DNA of 64,000 nucleotides, taken from Peronospora farinosa. Lineage: Eukaryota; Oomycota; Peronosporomycetes; Peronosporales; Peronosporaceae. Under the pieces are notes generated by a model. That model had not been told where the DNA came from. It saw only the letters and a program-made list of their open reading frames with translations, and ran no database searches. The stretch is from contig CANTFK010000989.1 of NCBI GenBank assembly GCA_947646735.1, positions 1 through 64,000 of the forward strand. The letters run 5' to 3'. How positions within the stretch are numbered: position 1 is the first letter of the stretch; every line of letters starts with the position of its first letter. Positions 23,881 to 35,160 of the stretch are shown piece after piece. Position numbers and translations under genes: made by a program.

Positions 23881-26502
23881 ATGCAAATGCTTGGTTGTAA
23901 AACGTGGAGACGTCTGGCTCCGCAGCTGCAACTTCAACTGCATACAGGGCTGGCCACGCTCTCAATTCGCAATGATCGGATGGCCCTATGGACGAAGGAG
24001 ATGGAGAGGCAGCAGGTGGCAATGGAACAGGCACTAGATCAGGCGCTAACTCGCGCAGAGCCGCTCGAACTGGCAGTGCAGTATCCAGGGGAAGTACCTG
24101 GTGTTTTTACCTTTTGTGGTGTGAAAGGCGCCTCCACGTCTATTGACGTACTTAAACAGATGCACGAGATGGGATTGCCAAAGTTTCAGGCATTAGTGGC
24201 CAAGAATGAAGGCGAATTGCTCGATCTACGCACGCCACTGCAATGCTCTGGTTCATTGCAATTACTCGAGTAAAAGCGTTTAAACGATTTAATTTGGAGA
24301 TGGTTTTGTTATTATAACTGTTTTTCTCTTGTTTTGGGGGTAGTTTTTCGAGTGATGAAGGTAAAAACGTGTTCTGGCATTCGTCAGCGCACGTTTTGGG
24401 ACAGGTGGGTACACTGTCCTATAGATGTTGATTGTACTGGTTGGTAATACATAGTGTGATATCATTTATTGTTTCATGTTATGGTTATTGCTAGGCTTTG
24501 GAGAATAAGTTTCAGGACAAGATTCGACTAACTGACGGCCCGGCGTTGAGTGAAGGAGGTTTTTTCTACGAGATGTTCCTGCAGGACGGACTGACTGTGT
24601 CCAAAAAGGACTTTGACGAACTTGCACGCAACATGAAGAAGATTGTCAAAACTAGACAACCGTTCGAACGACTGCAGGTGACACGTGAATTTGCCGAGGA
24701 GCTATTTGCCTACTCGGACTATAAAAGAGAAATGCTGCACAAGATTCAAGAGGGAGACACGATTTCGCTTTACCGTTGCGGCCCACTCATTGACTTGTGT
24801 CGTGGTCCCCACGTCCCCCACACTGGTACGTGATCATGTGCATCCTGTTCGTGTGCTGGACTGTATTCTGCTTTAAACAAGCAGAAGAGAGAGAGGGAAC
24901 AGCTGAAAAGCCATGCGTCCTCTCTTTTTACTTTGTTGGGTGCTCTACCCACCAGTCCTATATCAACTCTTGTCAATGAACGACTCCCCACTCTCGCAAA
25001 GAGTGTTGGTGAACTACACGTGGGCAAACATTTCAGTGGAAGTATAATCTACACTAACATTTGCTCTCTTTTCTTCGGCATATTCAACAGGCATGCTGTC
25101 GTCTTTTGCGATCACGCGATGTGGTGCGTCACACTGGGAGGGAAAAGATTTATTGCAGCGCGTGTATGCTGTATCGTTTCCAAACAACACGCAACTCAAG
25201 GAGTGGCGTCATCTTCAAGAAGAAGCAAAAAAGCGCGATCATCGCCATATTGGCCGCGCCCAACAGCTCTTTATGTTTCACCCGCTAAGCCCTGGATCGT
25301 CATTCTTCCTGCCTCATGGCACACGAGTGTTTAACACGCTTGCCGACTTTATTCGCGGAGAGTACCGCCGTCGTGGTTACGATGAGGTAATCACACCCTT
25401 GATTTACAAGAAAGAGCTTTGGGAAACGTCAGGCCATCTCAAAAACTATCACGATGATATGTTTTTGGTTTCTCAAGGCATTGACACAGGTGACAAGGAG
25501 GTTTATGAAGAGCATGACCATAGGAGAACTCACGTTTATGGTAAAGATGAGTCTGATCAGTTTGGACTGAAGCCTATGAACTGCCCGGGACACTGCTTAA
25601 TATTCCGCGAAGCGAAGAAGTATTCGTACCGAGAGTTGCCTGTCCGCCTTGCCGACTTTTCTGCGCTTCACCGTAACGAGGCTTCTGGTGCGCTTACGGG
25701 ACTAACGCGCGTTCGCCGTTTTCACCAAGACGATGCACACATTTTCTGCACAGCTGCTCAGGTACAATCGGAGATTTCTCATGCTCTTGATTTTGTCAAG
25801 CACGTGTATGGCATTTTTGATTTCAAGTTTAATTTGCGTCTCTCGACTCGTCCGGAAAAGTACATGGGTGATCTCGAGCTCTGGGATGACGCAGAAGATC
25901 AATTGCGTGTAGCGTTGGACGATTTTCGTCAACCATGGAGTGTCAATGTAGGTGACGGTGCATTCTACGGTCCAAAGATTGACATCGTAGTTACCGATGC
26001 CTTGAAGCGTCAACACCAATGCGGCACAATTCAGCTGGATTTTCAGCTGCCTCTTAACTTTGAGCTCGCGTACGATGGTGCTGATGGCGAAGTTCACACT
26101 CCGATCATAATTCACCGTGCCGTGCTAGGATCAATTGAGCGGATGATGGCAATTCTTATCGAGCACACTGGTGGCAAGTGGCCGCTATGGCTCAGTCCTA
26201 GACAGGTGGCTGTGCTTCCAATTGCTGAAGCACATCGTGGATACGCTCATGAGGTGGCAAATCAGTTGCAAATGGCCACTACACGTGGTTTGTTCGTGGA
26301 TGTGCAAGACAGCAGCAAGACTCTTAACAAACGTGTGCGTGAGGCGCAAGTTGCAGGCTACAATTACATTCTTGTTGTCGGTGACAAGGAAGAGGCTGCA
26401 CAGGAGGTCAACATTCGCACACGTGACAATCAAGTTCATGGTGCAAAACCTCTTGTAGACTTTATCAATGACATTAAGGCCGCTATTGATCGTCTGGAAT
26501 AG
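23881..26502 (+). CDS. Threonyl-tRNA synthetase
   Basis: Four exons: 23881-24269, 24344-24404, 24495-24825 and 25091-26502. All are GT-AG with matching phases; 730 residues. Order of domains: a basic, possibly mitochondrial leader ([18 protein letters not shown]), a TGS domain ([10 protein letters not shown] ... GSLQLLD), the editing-like N2 region ([12 protein letters not shown], with HxxxH), then the class II catalytic core with motif 2 ([19 protein letters not shown], followed by HQDDAHIF) and motif 3 ([15 protein letters not shown]), and the anticodon-binding domain. It charges tRNA-Thr. The N2 region keeps the HxxxH and a cysteine typical of the editing site. The leader suggests organellar or dual targeting; a downstream Met (RMALW, about residue 34) could give a cytosolic form. 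Confidence 0.95.
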
Positions 26503-26712
26503 AGTAAGCAATAGATTTGACTAGAGAATGGTGGCTATATGCAGTAATCTTTTCAGTACATGAACATATTCAACGTATCGAAACGATTGCTACAACCAGG
26601 CTTTCTGGAAGACCTTATTATAACGTCAAAACATCTATTTTAAAGGCACCAAACATCAAAATAGAAAATAGAGTCCAGCTATAAAGCTCTTTTTACATTT
26701 AGAGAGAGAATC

Positions 26713-27243
26713 ATGTCGGTGTCGCTAAACCAGTCACCAGATGCCGACTTTATTCGCTTTGTCGCTCGTTTCTGTGGCGTAAATCTCGGCTCAGCTGCCT
26801 CGGGTCGTCTACGTGTACGTCTGGGTAAAACCACCGAGCTCTACGACCCTGTGACTATCGCCAAATACCTCGCACGATTCGCTGATCGGGAGCTTGAGCT
26901 CTTGGGCCAAACACCTTTTGAACGTGCCCAAGTGGCCATGTGGATGGACGTTGCACGCAGCATCCAGCGCTGTCCATTGTCAGCTGCATCTTCTCATTGG
27001 CTAATGCTGGAGAACGTTTTGCAGCAGAAAACGTACGTGGCAGTCAACCGCGTGACGCTCGCTGACGCTGCGCTCTTCTACGCACTACACGGGTCTATCA
27101 GCACCTTTACGCCTGCTCAATATGATCAGTTTGTCAACCTTGTGCGTTGGTTTGACCAAGTGCAGCACACAGTGGGGGTGCGGGGCTTTAAGCGCTTGGA
27201 TGTTGTCGACCTCACGCACAAAACGATTGCCTTCACGGCCTAG
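26713..27243 (+). CDS. GST-C-domain protein (AIMP/eEF1-like)
   Basis: 176 residues, single exon. It is an all-helical GST C-terminal-like module with no thioredoxin half. Diagnostic strings are FERAQVAMWMDVA, and VTLADAALFYALHG followed by FVNLVRWFDQVQH. Such free-standing domains occur in AIMP2/AIMP3, in the N-termini of Met/Glu-tRNA synthetases and in eEF1 subunits, where they hold multi-synthetase complexes together. Its place directly after the threonyl-tRNA synthetase gene is suggestive but in eukaryotes not proof of a shared role. A small GST-like protein of other function is possible. Confidence 0.8.
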   Translation: MSVSLNQSPDADFIRFVARFCGVNLGSAASGRLRVRLGKTTELYDPVTIAKYLARFADRELELLGQTPFERAQVAMWMDVARSIQRCPLSAASSHWLMLENVLQQKTYVAVNRVTLADAALFYALHGSISTFTPAQYDQFVNLVRWFDQVQHTVGVRGFKRLDVVDLTHKTIAFTA

Positions 27244-27357
27244 GAAGCGACCAGGACAGTAGCCGACTCGCCCTCCAGCAATAGTCAACAAGTATGCGTG
27301 AATACTAGCTCTATTCTCCTTCATTCTCAAACACATTTCTTGTCTGCTGTCTGTGCT

Positions 27358-28395
27358 CTATTTGCTTGCAAGTTTCCGCTTCTTGTGTGCATTCTGGCGC
27401 TGCTGCTTCTCGCTAATCTTTTTTGCCAGCGACTTTTTCGCTTCTTCGCCCTTGTTCCAGTACTGTCCGTCACGTTGGCGAAAACTTGCCTTCGGTGCAC
27501 TTCCTGCCGCGTCTAGACTGATGAGTACCATCCGGTCCCCGATCTTCATACCACTGCGACGAGCAGCAGCCAACGCCTCGTCTTCACATGAAAACTCAAC
27601 ATATCCAAAGCCTTTCAGCTTTTGTGTATGGTTCCAAAGTGGCAATCGCACACTCGTGATAGTACCGCAACAAGCCAGAGCTTCACGGATCGTGGCCTCT
27701 TCTACCTCGTACGGGAGTTGCTTAATGTAAACTGTCCGACATCCTTTCACTGCCTTCTTTGTTGCATTTTGCGTCTTCTCCTTCAACGCCATTTCCACAG
27801 CCCGTGGCGCTTCTGCTCTCCGAATGGACAAGTAGCGGCCAAACAAATACTTTCCATCCAACTGCAAAGCCTTCGTAAGTGCTGCTTCATCGTCAAACAC
27901 CACGTGCGCATAGCCACGAGGTTTCCCCGAGTCCTGATAACGCGGCAGACGCACTTCACGCACATTGCCACAGGATGAAAAGTGCGTCACCAAGTCACTC
28001 TCATTGGCTCGGTATGGAATTCCTTCAACATAGACAGTAGCCTCCGTCTTCCGGTCAATCTCTTCCTTTAGCTCATCATCCTCTTCACTTGGCAGCTGTT
28101 CCTGTATCTTTTTCTTCAATTCTTCCTTTTGTTTTCGTTTCTTCTTCACGGAACGTTCTTGTTGCGGTTGTTCCGATGACGCGCCGTCGTCATCCTCCTT
28201 CTCAGATTCTGATTCCACTTGAGTCTCTAGCTTAGGAGCGGGACGAAACATGGCGTTCTCCACCTCGTCATCGTCGCTGTCACTACCACTTTCATTGCTT
28301 CTTTCAGCAGATGCTGATACTGTGATGGCTGTAGCCTCCGCGTCCGCGTCCGAGTCACAGCTACGGCTCTTGCTCTTGAACAAGTCGAGCGTCAT
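27358..28395 (-). CDS. Two-RRM nucleolin/RBM34-like RNA-binding protein
   Basis: 345 residues, single exon. The N-terminal 110 residues are acidic and Ser-rich with Lys blocks (ESEKEDDDG; VKKKRKQKEELKKK), as in nucleolar proteins. RRM1 has RNP2 VYVEGIP and RNP1 KPRGYAHVVF; RRM2 has RNP2 VYIKQLP and RNP1 KLKGFGYVEF. A basic tail (KKSLAKKISEKQQRQNAHKKRK) probably acts as nuclear/nucleolar signal. The architecture suggests a role in ribosome biogenesis. Head-to-head with the gene at 28522, with only 126 bases between starts. Confidence 0.88.
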   Translation of the reverse strand: MTLDLFKSKSRSCDSDADAEATAITVSASAERSNESGSDSDDDEVENAMFRPAPKLETQVESESEKEDDDGASSEQPQQERSVKKKRKQKEELKKKIQEQLPSEEDDELKEEIDRKTEATVYVEGIPYRANESDLVTHFSSCGNVREVRLPRYQDSGKPRGYAHVVFDDEAALTKALQLDGKYLFGRYLSIRRAEAPRAVEMALKEKTQNATKKAVKGCRTVYIKQLPYEVEEATIREALACCGTITSVRLPLWNHTQKLKGFGYVEFSCEDEALAAARRSGMKIGDRMVLISLDAAGSAPKASFRQRDGQYWNKGEEAKKSLAKKISEKQQRQNAHKKRKLASK

Positions 28396-28521
28396 TGGAA
28401 TGAATGACGCTCCACCCCAGTCAATTTTAGGCTCTAGGATTGGTAGAAAAGATGGCGCAGACTTTAAGCGAATCAGAGGACAGAAAATCGTGGCGTGGCT
28501 TTAACGCAACACCGTACAAAC

Positions 28522-30231
28522 ATGAGCTCGGAAGAGGAGGACGAGGTGAAGCTGTACAGCGCGTTAGAACACAATAAAAAGCGGCAGATGATGGGTGCGT
28601 CTTATACTACTTTCATTTATCTATCTAATCATACTTGTTTCATCCTCAACTGCTGTCTATAAGCTGCAAAATTGTGTTTTTAAAAGTCTGACGCTGGCCC
28701 TTTTCCTGATATTTTAGTGTCACTCTCATCTTCATCCGACGAAGACGGAAACGATAACGACTTTGATGAGTTTTTGATCCTGGAGACGCCTACAAAGAGA
28801 CGACGGCAAAGTGTGTTGCTTGACAAAGCAGTGAAGAAGAAAAAGAGTCCGTTAAAAACAGAAGAAGGGAAGTTGTTTATTCTGCTGACACTGTTACAAT
28901 TTTGCTGCTCTTGTAGGTCAAATACTACCGGATAAGAGTGATGAAGATGATGATTTTTACACACCAAGTGAGAGAGAGGCGGAAAGACTGCGCAAGCTGC
29001 AGCTGGAGCGTGAGATTCGTCTGAAACTAAAACAGGACAACGTGTTAAACCAGACACGAGCCATTTTAAGCAAGGTATTATCTACTAAAAGACAGACGAC
29101 AGCGAACAATTTGGAATGTATCTCGTTAGACTCGGATACTGCTGATGAAAGCGATGATGGCGCTATAATTGAGCCTACTCCTTCGCAGCCAGTTGTGGTG
29201 GATAAAGGAGCAAAGATTGTGCTACACATTCGTTCTAATGGTGGTGCGGTTGATGAGATTGCTATTCATAAGGCAAGCAATAGTTTAAAATGGCTTTATG
29301 GTTGTAGGTTGTGACTCTAATTTGGTACTACACCGTGCTATATTTACAGAAGGAGACTTTTGACCAGCTGTATACTAGCTATTGTGAGCTGCATGGATTA
29401 CCGCGAACGGCTATCAAGATGTCGCTGGATGGCGAGGCTTTGTCGCTTGAGGCTACTCCTGATGGAGAGGACTTGGACTCCGGCGATTTAATCGAAGCCA
29501 AAGTGGACTTCTCCAAGCAGATCGAGTCGAAAAAGAAAACATATCTACGCTTGAGGCTGGTGGTTTTTGGCAAGCGGTCAGAGATCTTTAAGATTGATTC
29601 GGTACGTCTGCAGTATGTGGTTGTAATTGCATCGGTATCAGATTTATTGTGACCGAGTCGTGTGGCTCCTGTTAGACTGCGACAGTCGAGAAACTGCATA
29701 CGAGCTACTGCAAGCGGCATGCCATCGCTAATCCGGATGATGTTGTTATGAGCGTACAAGATCAGGAGCTTAGGCTGAATGAACGTATTGACTTTTACGG
29801 CCTCATGGATCATGACGAGATTTCTGTCAAATGTGGCAATAGCGTTGCTCCGGCCCAGACGATTGAGCTGCAGCTACGATTTGGGGAAGACGATCGAGAA
29901 ACACATCAAGTCATTCCGGTAAGCGGCATTTGCTTGCGTTTGCTTGCGTTTGTTGAATGGTCCATAACGTGTTTGCATTCTAGAGCTCTAAAGTCGAAGG
30001 GTTGCTGGTCAAGATCGCGAAAGAGAAGAAAAGTGAGGCATCAAAGATATCGCTTATGCTTGATGGGAAGAAAATGGCAGCATCGCAAACGTTTATGGTC
30101 AGTGTCCAATGAATGACTGATGCATCATTTGCGCATTACTTTACTTACGGCTAATTTTATACTTTATACTCTTTCGATAGAGCTACGGTTTGGGAGATGG
30201 TGAGCTGATTGAGGTCAAGATCGCGTCTTGA
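28522..30231 (+). CDS. Rad60/Esc2/NIP45-like protein with three SUMO-like domains
   Basis: Seven exons: 28522-28594, 28718-28846, 28917-29272, 29350-29601, 29676-29918, 29984-30097 and 30181-30231; 405 residues. The intron after 29272 begins GCAAGC (GC-AG), and the one after 28846 uses a weak GTCCGT donor, so those two junctions are less certain; every phase nevertheless agrees. The N-terminus is acidic with a SUMO-interaction-like EFLILE motif and KRRRQ basic patch. Three SUMO-like (Rad60-SLD) repeats follow: IVLHIRSNG ... DLIEAKVDF, YLRLRLVVFG ... DEISVKCG, and IELQLRFGED ... ELIEVKI. Rad60-family proteins bridge SUMO ligases and repair factors in genome maintenance. Known members usually have two such domains. 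Confidence 0.85.
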
Positions 30232-30344
30232 CGTTGTTACTCGCACGCTTCTTTTTGTCACTCACGCAGTCAAAATGTACAATCTCCTTCATCAATCCTA
30301 CCAATCTACGAGAACAGTTTCTAACCAATGTCCACGCTGCTTGA

Positions 30345-31271
30345 TCAAATCTCGACTTGGTCTGTTAATGTCACTGCTCGCTGCTTCTTCTGCTTTACCT
30401 TCGATAGCAGCATGACCAGTATCAATGCCATGATATGTGCAGCCAGCAATCCGCCATACCATAACGGAGCCCATGGGGTATTCACCTCAAGGAACGGGTA
30501 CGGCCAAAATCCTTTCGCCACGGTTCCATGTACAATCCATGCAAAGACTGCATACACGGAAGGCCAGCCCATAATCAGTGGTAAAGCATCTTTTGACACC
30601 AAGTGCCTCGTAGCAAGAAAGTCAAGCTGTAGCAGCAGTACATTAACTCCATGTTGACAATAGCTCACTCCATTCAAGATTTTCTCAGGATGTCCCGTCT
30701 TGACAGCGTATGGATACAAAATTGTCCACACGACGACACAAATGAGTAACGAGGCAGCAAGACACACGTCCAATAGTAGCTCCAAGTCAATCCAATGTAG
30801 TCCACTGTCTCTCATTACTCTTCTTCGACTTATAAAAGGGTTTCCTGTACCGTCATCATCTCCATCCACTAATGCCATATAAGTCGCCGTTCTTTCGTCC
30901 ACGCAACGTTTTAATTGACATTTGGTGCTCCATGAAGCAAGAGAAAAGTATACACCTTGTAGAATAAAGTTCCAAGACGTATAAAAGGCCAAACAACGGC
31001 CTGTAGAGCGCCAAATGTCCAACATTTGGACCAAAAGGAAGAAAAGTGCAGTACCTGCTCTGAAAACTAATAAGGCACGTAATGACCAGCAAGCACAAGG
31101 ATGTAGAAGCGCAGGAGGATCATGGAATAGAGAATGACGATCTAATCGTCCCGATCGACGTGTTGCCAGCCAAAAGGACGTACACAGCGTCACTACGAGC
31201 TCCGATGCTACGACTAATGTCGCCCATTCCTGCGGCATTTTATAGTATGCGAGAGAATGGAGGATTTTCAT
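30345..31271 (-). CDS. Seven-span membrane protein, FAR-17a/AIG1 or rolling-stone-like
   Basis: 308 residues, single exon, about seven hydrophobic spans. Landmarks are FYTSWNFILQGVYFSLASW, the conserved-looking SYCQHGVNVLLLQLDFLATR and WPSVYAVFAWIVHG. A Trp-Asn pair in a mid-span and a His-Asn span followed by a Trp-Pro span are features of the AIG1/FAR-17a and rolling-stone membrane families, some of which are lipid hydrolases. The match is by pattern only, so the enzyme activity is unproven. It is divergent from CWC15, with 159 bases between the starts. Confidence 0.8.
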   Translation of the reverse strand: MKILHSLAYYKMPQEWATLVVASELVVTLCTSFWLATRRSGRLDRHSLFHDPPALLHPCACWSLRALLVFRAGTALFFLLVQMLDIWRSTGRCLAFYTSWNFILQGVYFSLASWSTKCQLKRCVDERTATYMALVDGDDDGTGNPFISRRRVMRDSGLHWIDLELLLDVCLAASLLICVVVWTILYPYAVKTGHPEKILNGVSYCQHGVNVLLLQLDFLATRHLVSKDALPLIMGWPSVYAVFAWIVHGTVAKGFWPYPFLEVNTPWAPLWYGGLLAAHIMALILVMLLSKVKQKKQRAVTLTDQVEI

Positions 31272-31430
31272 TGGCTAAAACATAAGCTCTAAGTTGAAGT
31301 TGATGACATCAAGTTGTTGGTCCACTCTATTTATTTAAAGACTTTCGATTGGTTAAAATACATAATAGTAATATGACTATTCTAGCCAATCAATGCACTC
31401 TTTTTTTCCTTCCTCGCTTAAGACAAGACT

Positions 31431-32487
31431 ATGACGACTGCACACCGTCCGACCTGGCACGCCGCTGTAGGTCAATCAAATGAAGGAGGATGGCATGCTG
31501 GAGGTACGTGTGAATCTCTTTGCTAAAGTGCCGCATGAAAGACCGTCGTTTTGAGGTCCTCGTTGTTTTTAAATGTCCATTTTATGGTGTTATTAGGCAA
31601 ATTAAGTGACCAGATTTCAGCACGTGACTTGCCAGCTCACAGGCATTTAAAACTCCGGTAAATAATTGATACTAGAGTTTCTATGATGCTGAGGTAATAC
31701 TTATGCAAGTCTTGGGTGGTTTTTTGTGGTTTGTAGCCAAGTTGGACAGGGTACAGCTAATGAGGTGGAGCTGCTGGATTTACGCCAAGAATTGGAGCGG
31801 AAGGAGGAGAAGCATGAGCTGGAAAAAGGGCTAAAGAAAGACACGGCACAAGGTATGACGGGGTGGTATGATGTTGAGTATATTATGGGTATTTCGAGCT
31901 GAAAAATCTAACTTTTTTAATGGTGTTGTATGGTGACACAGACAAATTGCGACGTCTAGAGCAGAATAAGAAGATTTTGTTGCTGGGTGACGCTGAGGCG
32001 GACGAAAAAGAGTCGCAGTTGATGGCAGTGGCATGTAAGTACAATGATGCAGACGATGGCGCGGACTCAGACGAGTCAAGTGACGCTGACAGTGACAGGT
32101 GAGTTGAATGATAGCAGTGATGATATCGTTCAATTTGTCTTTGACGTGAACTTGTTGATTGTGTTGCTACATAGCGATGATGAAGATGAAGAGGCTGAAC
32201 TCATGAGAGAGCTTGAGAAAATCAAGCAAGAGCGTGAAGAGGAACGGCAACGTAAAGAGAAAGAAGAACAGAAGGCTGCCGAACAACAATCTCGCGAAGA
32301 GATACTTCAAGGGAATCCGCTGACCCAGCAGCAAGCTGCAAGTAGCGCCAAGATGAAGCGTCGATGGAATGACGACGTGGTGTTTAAGAACCAGTCTCGC
32401 AACGAGCCGGTGGTTAAGAAGCAATTCATCAACGATACAATCCGTAACGACTTTCACCGCCGTTTCCTGAACAAGTACATTCAGTAA
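31431..32487 (+). CDS. CWC15: Spliceosome factor CWC15
   Basis: Five exons: 31431-31503, 31597-31657, 31737-31852, 31942-32098 and 32175-32487; 239 residues with matching phases. The N-terminus MTTAHRPTWHAAVGQSNEGG and the core LSDQISARDLPAHRHLKLR are hallmark Cwf15/Cwc15 sequence. The middle is acidic (SDESSDADSDSDDEDEE), then a charged coiled-coil. The conserved end is RRWNDDVVFKNQ followed by FINDTIRNDFHRRFLNKYI. CWC15 belongs to the Prp19/NTC-associated part of the active spliceosome. Confidence 0.95.
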
Positions 32488-33496
32488 CTTGGCCTTGATA
32501 GTGGTCTATTCTACCGGACGACGTTGTAGGAATGAAACATACACTTTACGTTTTACACAATACAATACCACTAGCATTTGCTGGCCTCCTCAAAACTGAA
32601 GATACTAAAGCCACTTCGCCACTTCGTGATTTCAAACATGAAGCAGTCTCGCCCAGATCACTTGAACAGTAAATATTCTGCATGACGCTTTCAAATAGTT
32701 TTGGTGTCGAATAGACCCGTAGCACCGACAAAACGGTGTTAATCGATACCCACGTTAGAATAAGGATTAAAATGCTCTGGAGATTGCAACAAGTTCATCA
32801 ACAAGAGGTTCGAGCTCGTCAATTGGCAGCATTGTCGATGCGTCGCACAATGCCTTTTTCAGATCAAGATATGTCTCGACGAAAAATCCATCAACACCGA
32901 CTGCCACGGTCATTCTCGCTATAGTGGAAATACACTCGCGGTCTCCTTTACTCGTATGGTATCAGCGTTACACACCGCTTGGTCGTTAAATGCTTCAAAA
33001 CACCAAAAATCGAGCTAACAAGATATCCATGGCAGTCAAAACTGCTCGTAAAAAAAACTGGGAGTGACGTCTTGAACAACGAGGTCATTGATTCTCCGAA
33101 GCTTGGTAAATTCCTCGCATCCACGACCAAGCAACACAAGTGTAAAACACGTCAGACGTGATAGACAAGGCACCAGCATCATCCTGAGTGACTTACAGTC
33201 CTGTTGCAGCTACAATAAAAAAATCAAGGATCACCATGCAATGCAATGCAAATTACGTGGACGTACCGATCAACAATGGCCATGACGATCTGGTCAGACT
33301 CCAATACACATGGACCAGCGATGAGGAAGAACGATGAAGCTTCACGCAATGTGTTGGCCAGACTTCGACAGTGCATCTCGACCATAGGATACCGATCGAT
33401 AACATGGGTACATGACTAGTAGATTTTCAAACATGGCAACTGCTTTATTGGAACTCTAATGAATGAGACATTCAAAGCTGCTTACTTGAAACTCGA
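32488..33496. other. Gene-free intergenic region
   Basis: About 1 kb between convergent genes; only short spurious frames. Confidence 0.45.
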
Positions 33497-34636
33497 TCAG
33501 TGGGTGATGCCTTCCAGGAGCGGATTGTGCTGAAGTCCAAGGCTGATACCTAGGATCAAAATGTGTGGGAAACCATTTGCCACGAGATTTCCTACAATTA
33601 CAAGAAAGGGGAGGTACAACGCTGGATGGTGATGATCCAGCAAATGGAGCAGCGGAATGTCGATGTCCTTCCAAAATGCGTAGCCACCATTGACATTCAA
33701 ATGCAAAACGTTTTCACTACCAGGTACTCGAACTTCAAAAGGCGTGAAAGCACGACAGTATGAAGCCAAGAAAAAAGACAAAATACATGAACCCATGTAG
33801 CTTGAGCTGTGCATGCCACCATGAGGAGTCGTGATCTGCATGCAGTATAGCCAGCACGTCAGTATTAAAGTGCAAAATCATGACATGTTCTATCTCGACG
33901 CGACGTACGTAGAAGCAAACGGGCAAGAACCACAAGTGGTGCGTTGCAAAGACCGTCTTGGAGAACGAGCGATTTTCCGGGCACGAAAAGTATTTCATTG
34001 CACCCGTGATAAACTTGCCAGTTAGTAGAAATGAGAGCGTGTCAATGTACCACAGCAAATGGTCTCCTGACACCATCACCATCTGAACGAATCACATGTT
34101 AACGGCTTCCAACCTCCCCCCTCCTCTCTTTAGGTGTTTCAACGTGAACTTACCGTCACGCCCACCAGAAATGTGTTGGACAAAGAGAGAGCCATGACGA
34201 CAAGTACAAGGGAGACGTTGCACCCCCACAACATCTCGTACAAGACGTAGGTGCCTGTCACATAAGCAATCACTCTGCACTTAGTACTATGACTCTATTG
34301 TGACAAACAAAATGACGTACCGTGCTCGTAGAAGCGAGAGACCACCAACATCATTGTGTAGAGTCCAATAAACACCTTCACCTTGCTATAAAACAGTAAC
34401 ATGTAACAAGAATAAGCAAATATGACGTCCTGTACATCCATTTGCAATGAATTTAATAATTGTATTGCAAACTGCACGAACGGGAAGCTGAAGCTTTCAT
34501 TCTGGTCGTCCGCAGCAAAGAAATTGTTTAATCGAAGTGCCAGTAACGAGACAGCGACGAGACCAAACACCACGATAGCAAGGACACGTGGCAGATCCTT
34601 TTGAGAGATCAGAACTGGTACAGGACACGACGGCAT
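33497..34636 (-). CDS. Multi-pass membrane protein, unknown
   Basis: Four exons reconstructed on the minus strand: 34636-34321, 34272-34154, 34082-33909 and 33835-33497. All are GT-AG with consistent phases, giving 315 residues. Around seven to eight hydrophobic spans, for example LAIVVFGLVAVSLLALRL, VSLVLVVMALSLSNTFLVGV and LYLPFLVIVGNLVANGFPHI. Polar landmarks: ATHHLWFLPVCFY, HGGMHSSSYMGSC and FTPFEVRVPGSENVLHLNV. His-rich loops may hint at metal or lipid chemistry, but I cannot assign a family. Splice sites around 34272 (two nearby AGs) are less certain. Confidence 0.7.
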
Positions 34637-34698
34637 TCCTGATACGACCTCGGAACTCTCTTGACAAATGTCAAATACTCGCTATTACGATTGTCAAT

Positions 34699-34721
34699 CC
34701 TGCTGGTGGACTACCAGCAGG
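34699..34721. repeat. Short perfect hairpin
   Basis: CCTGCTGGT and its exact complement ACCAGCAGG flank a five-base loop. It lies just outside the Helitron-like fragment and its repeats and may be a terminal hairpin. Confidence 0.5.
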
Positions 34722-34815
34722 ACCCAGACTCAGACGTAGTGGGTAATTAATTACCCATACCCAGACTCATGGGCTAGGTATGGGTAATTGGCTTTACCCA
34801 ACCCACTTACCCATA

Positions 34816-34936
34816 GGTACCCATAAAGGGTTAAAAAAACTCCGGTACCCATGAAGGGTTAAAAAAACTCCGGTACCCATAAAGGGTTAAAAAAACTCCG
34901 GTACCCATAAAGGGTTAAAAAAACTCCGGTACCCAT
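34816..34936. repeat. 28-base tandem repeat, four copies plus partial
   Basis: Four units start at 34816, 34844, 34872 and 34900, each opening GGTACCCATRAAGGGTT, then an A-run and CTCC; a partial fifth unit ends near 34936. The surrounding 34739-34820 and 35310-35410 are also full of GGGTAA / TTACCC words, so the repeats seem to belong to the ends of a mobile element. Confidence 0.85.
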
Positions 34937-35160
34937 GCCCCCCTCGTCATCACCTTGTAAGCGCTGAGGAGCTCGTGGATTTCGCCAGGAATCATAATGA
35001 GGACCACCGTGTTGTTCTTCGCAACGTTTTCATTGCGGGCGGCAAGGACGACACGTTGGCTGACGTACATTTGCAGATTCATATCAGCATCCGCAACGCC
35101 GTTATAAATGGCATTTATCAATCCGCCAAAAGTTTGAAGTCGAATCACCATTGCGATCAG
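34915..35160 (-). pseudogene. Helitron/PIF1-type helicase fragment
   Basis: A 78-residue minus-strand frame includes the pattern VVLAARNENVAKNNTVVL then MIPGEIHELLS, preceded by TFGGLINAIY. This matches the C-terminal helicase region of Helitron RepHel and PIF1 proteins (consensus like AILAP-N-V---N ... IPGE). No start of the gene, Rep domain or DEAD-type motifs are nearby, so it is a fragment. It is bracketed by TACCC-rich repeats. Confidence 0.65.

Noticed and set aside
32546..33300. Possible degenerate genes in several 60-codon frames
   Set aside because: No conserved motif and no splice-consistent extension.
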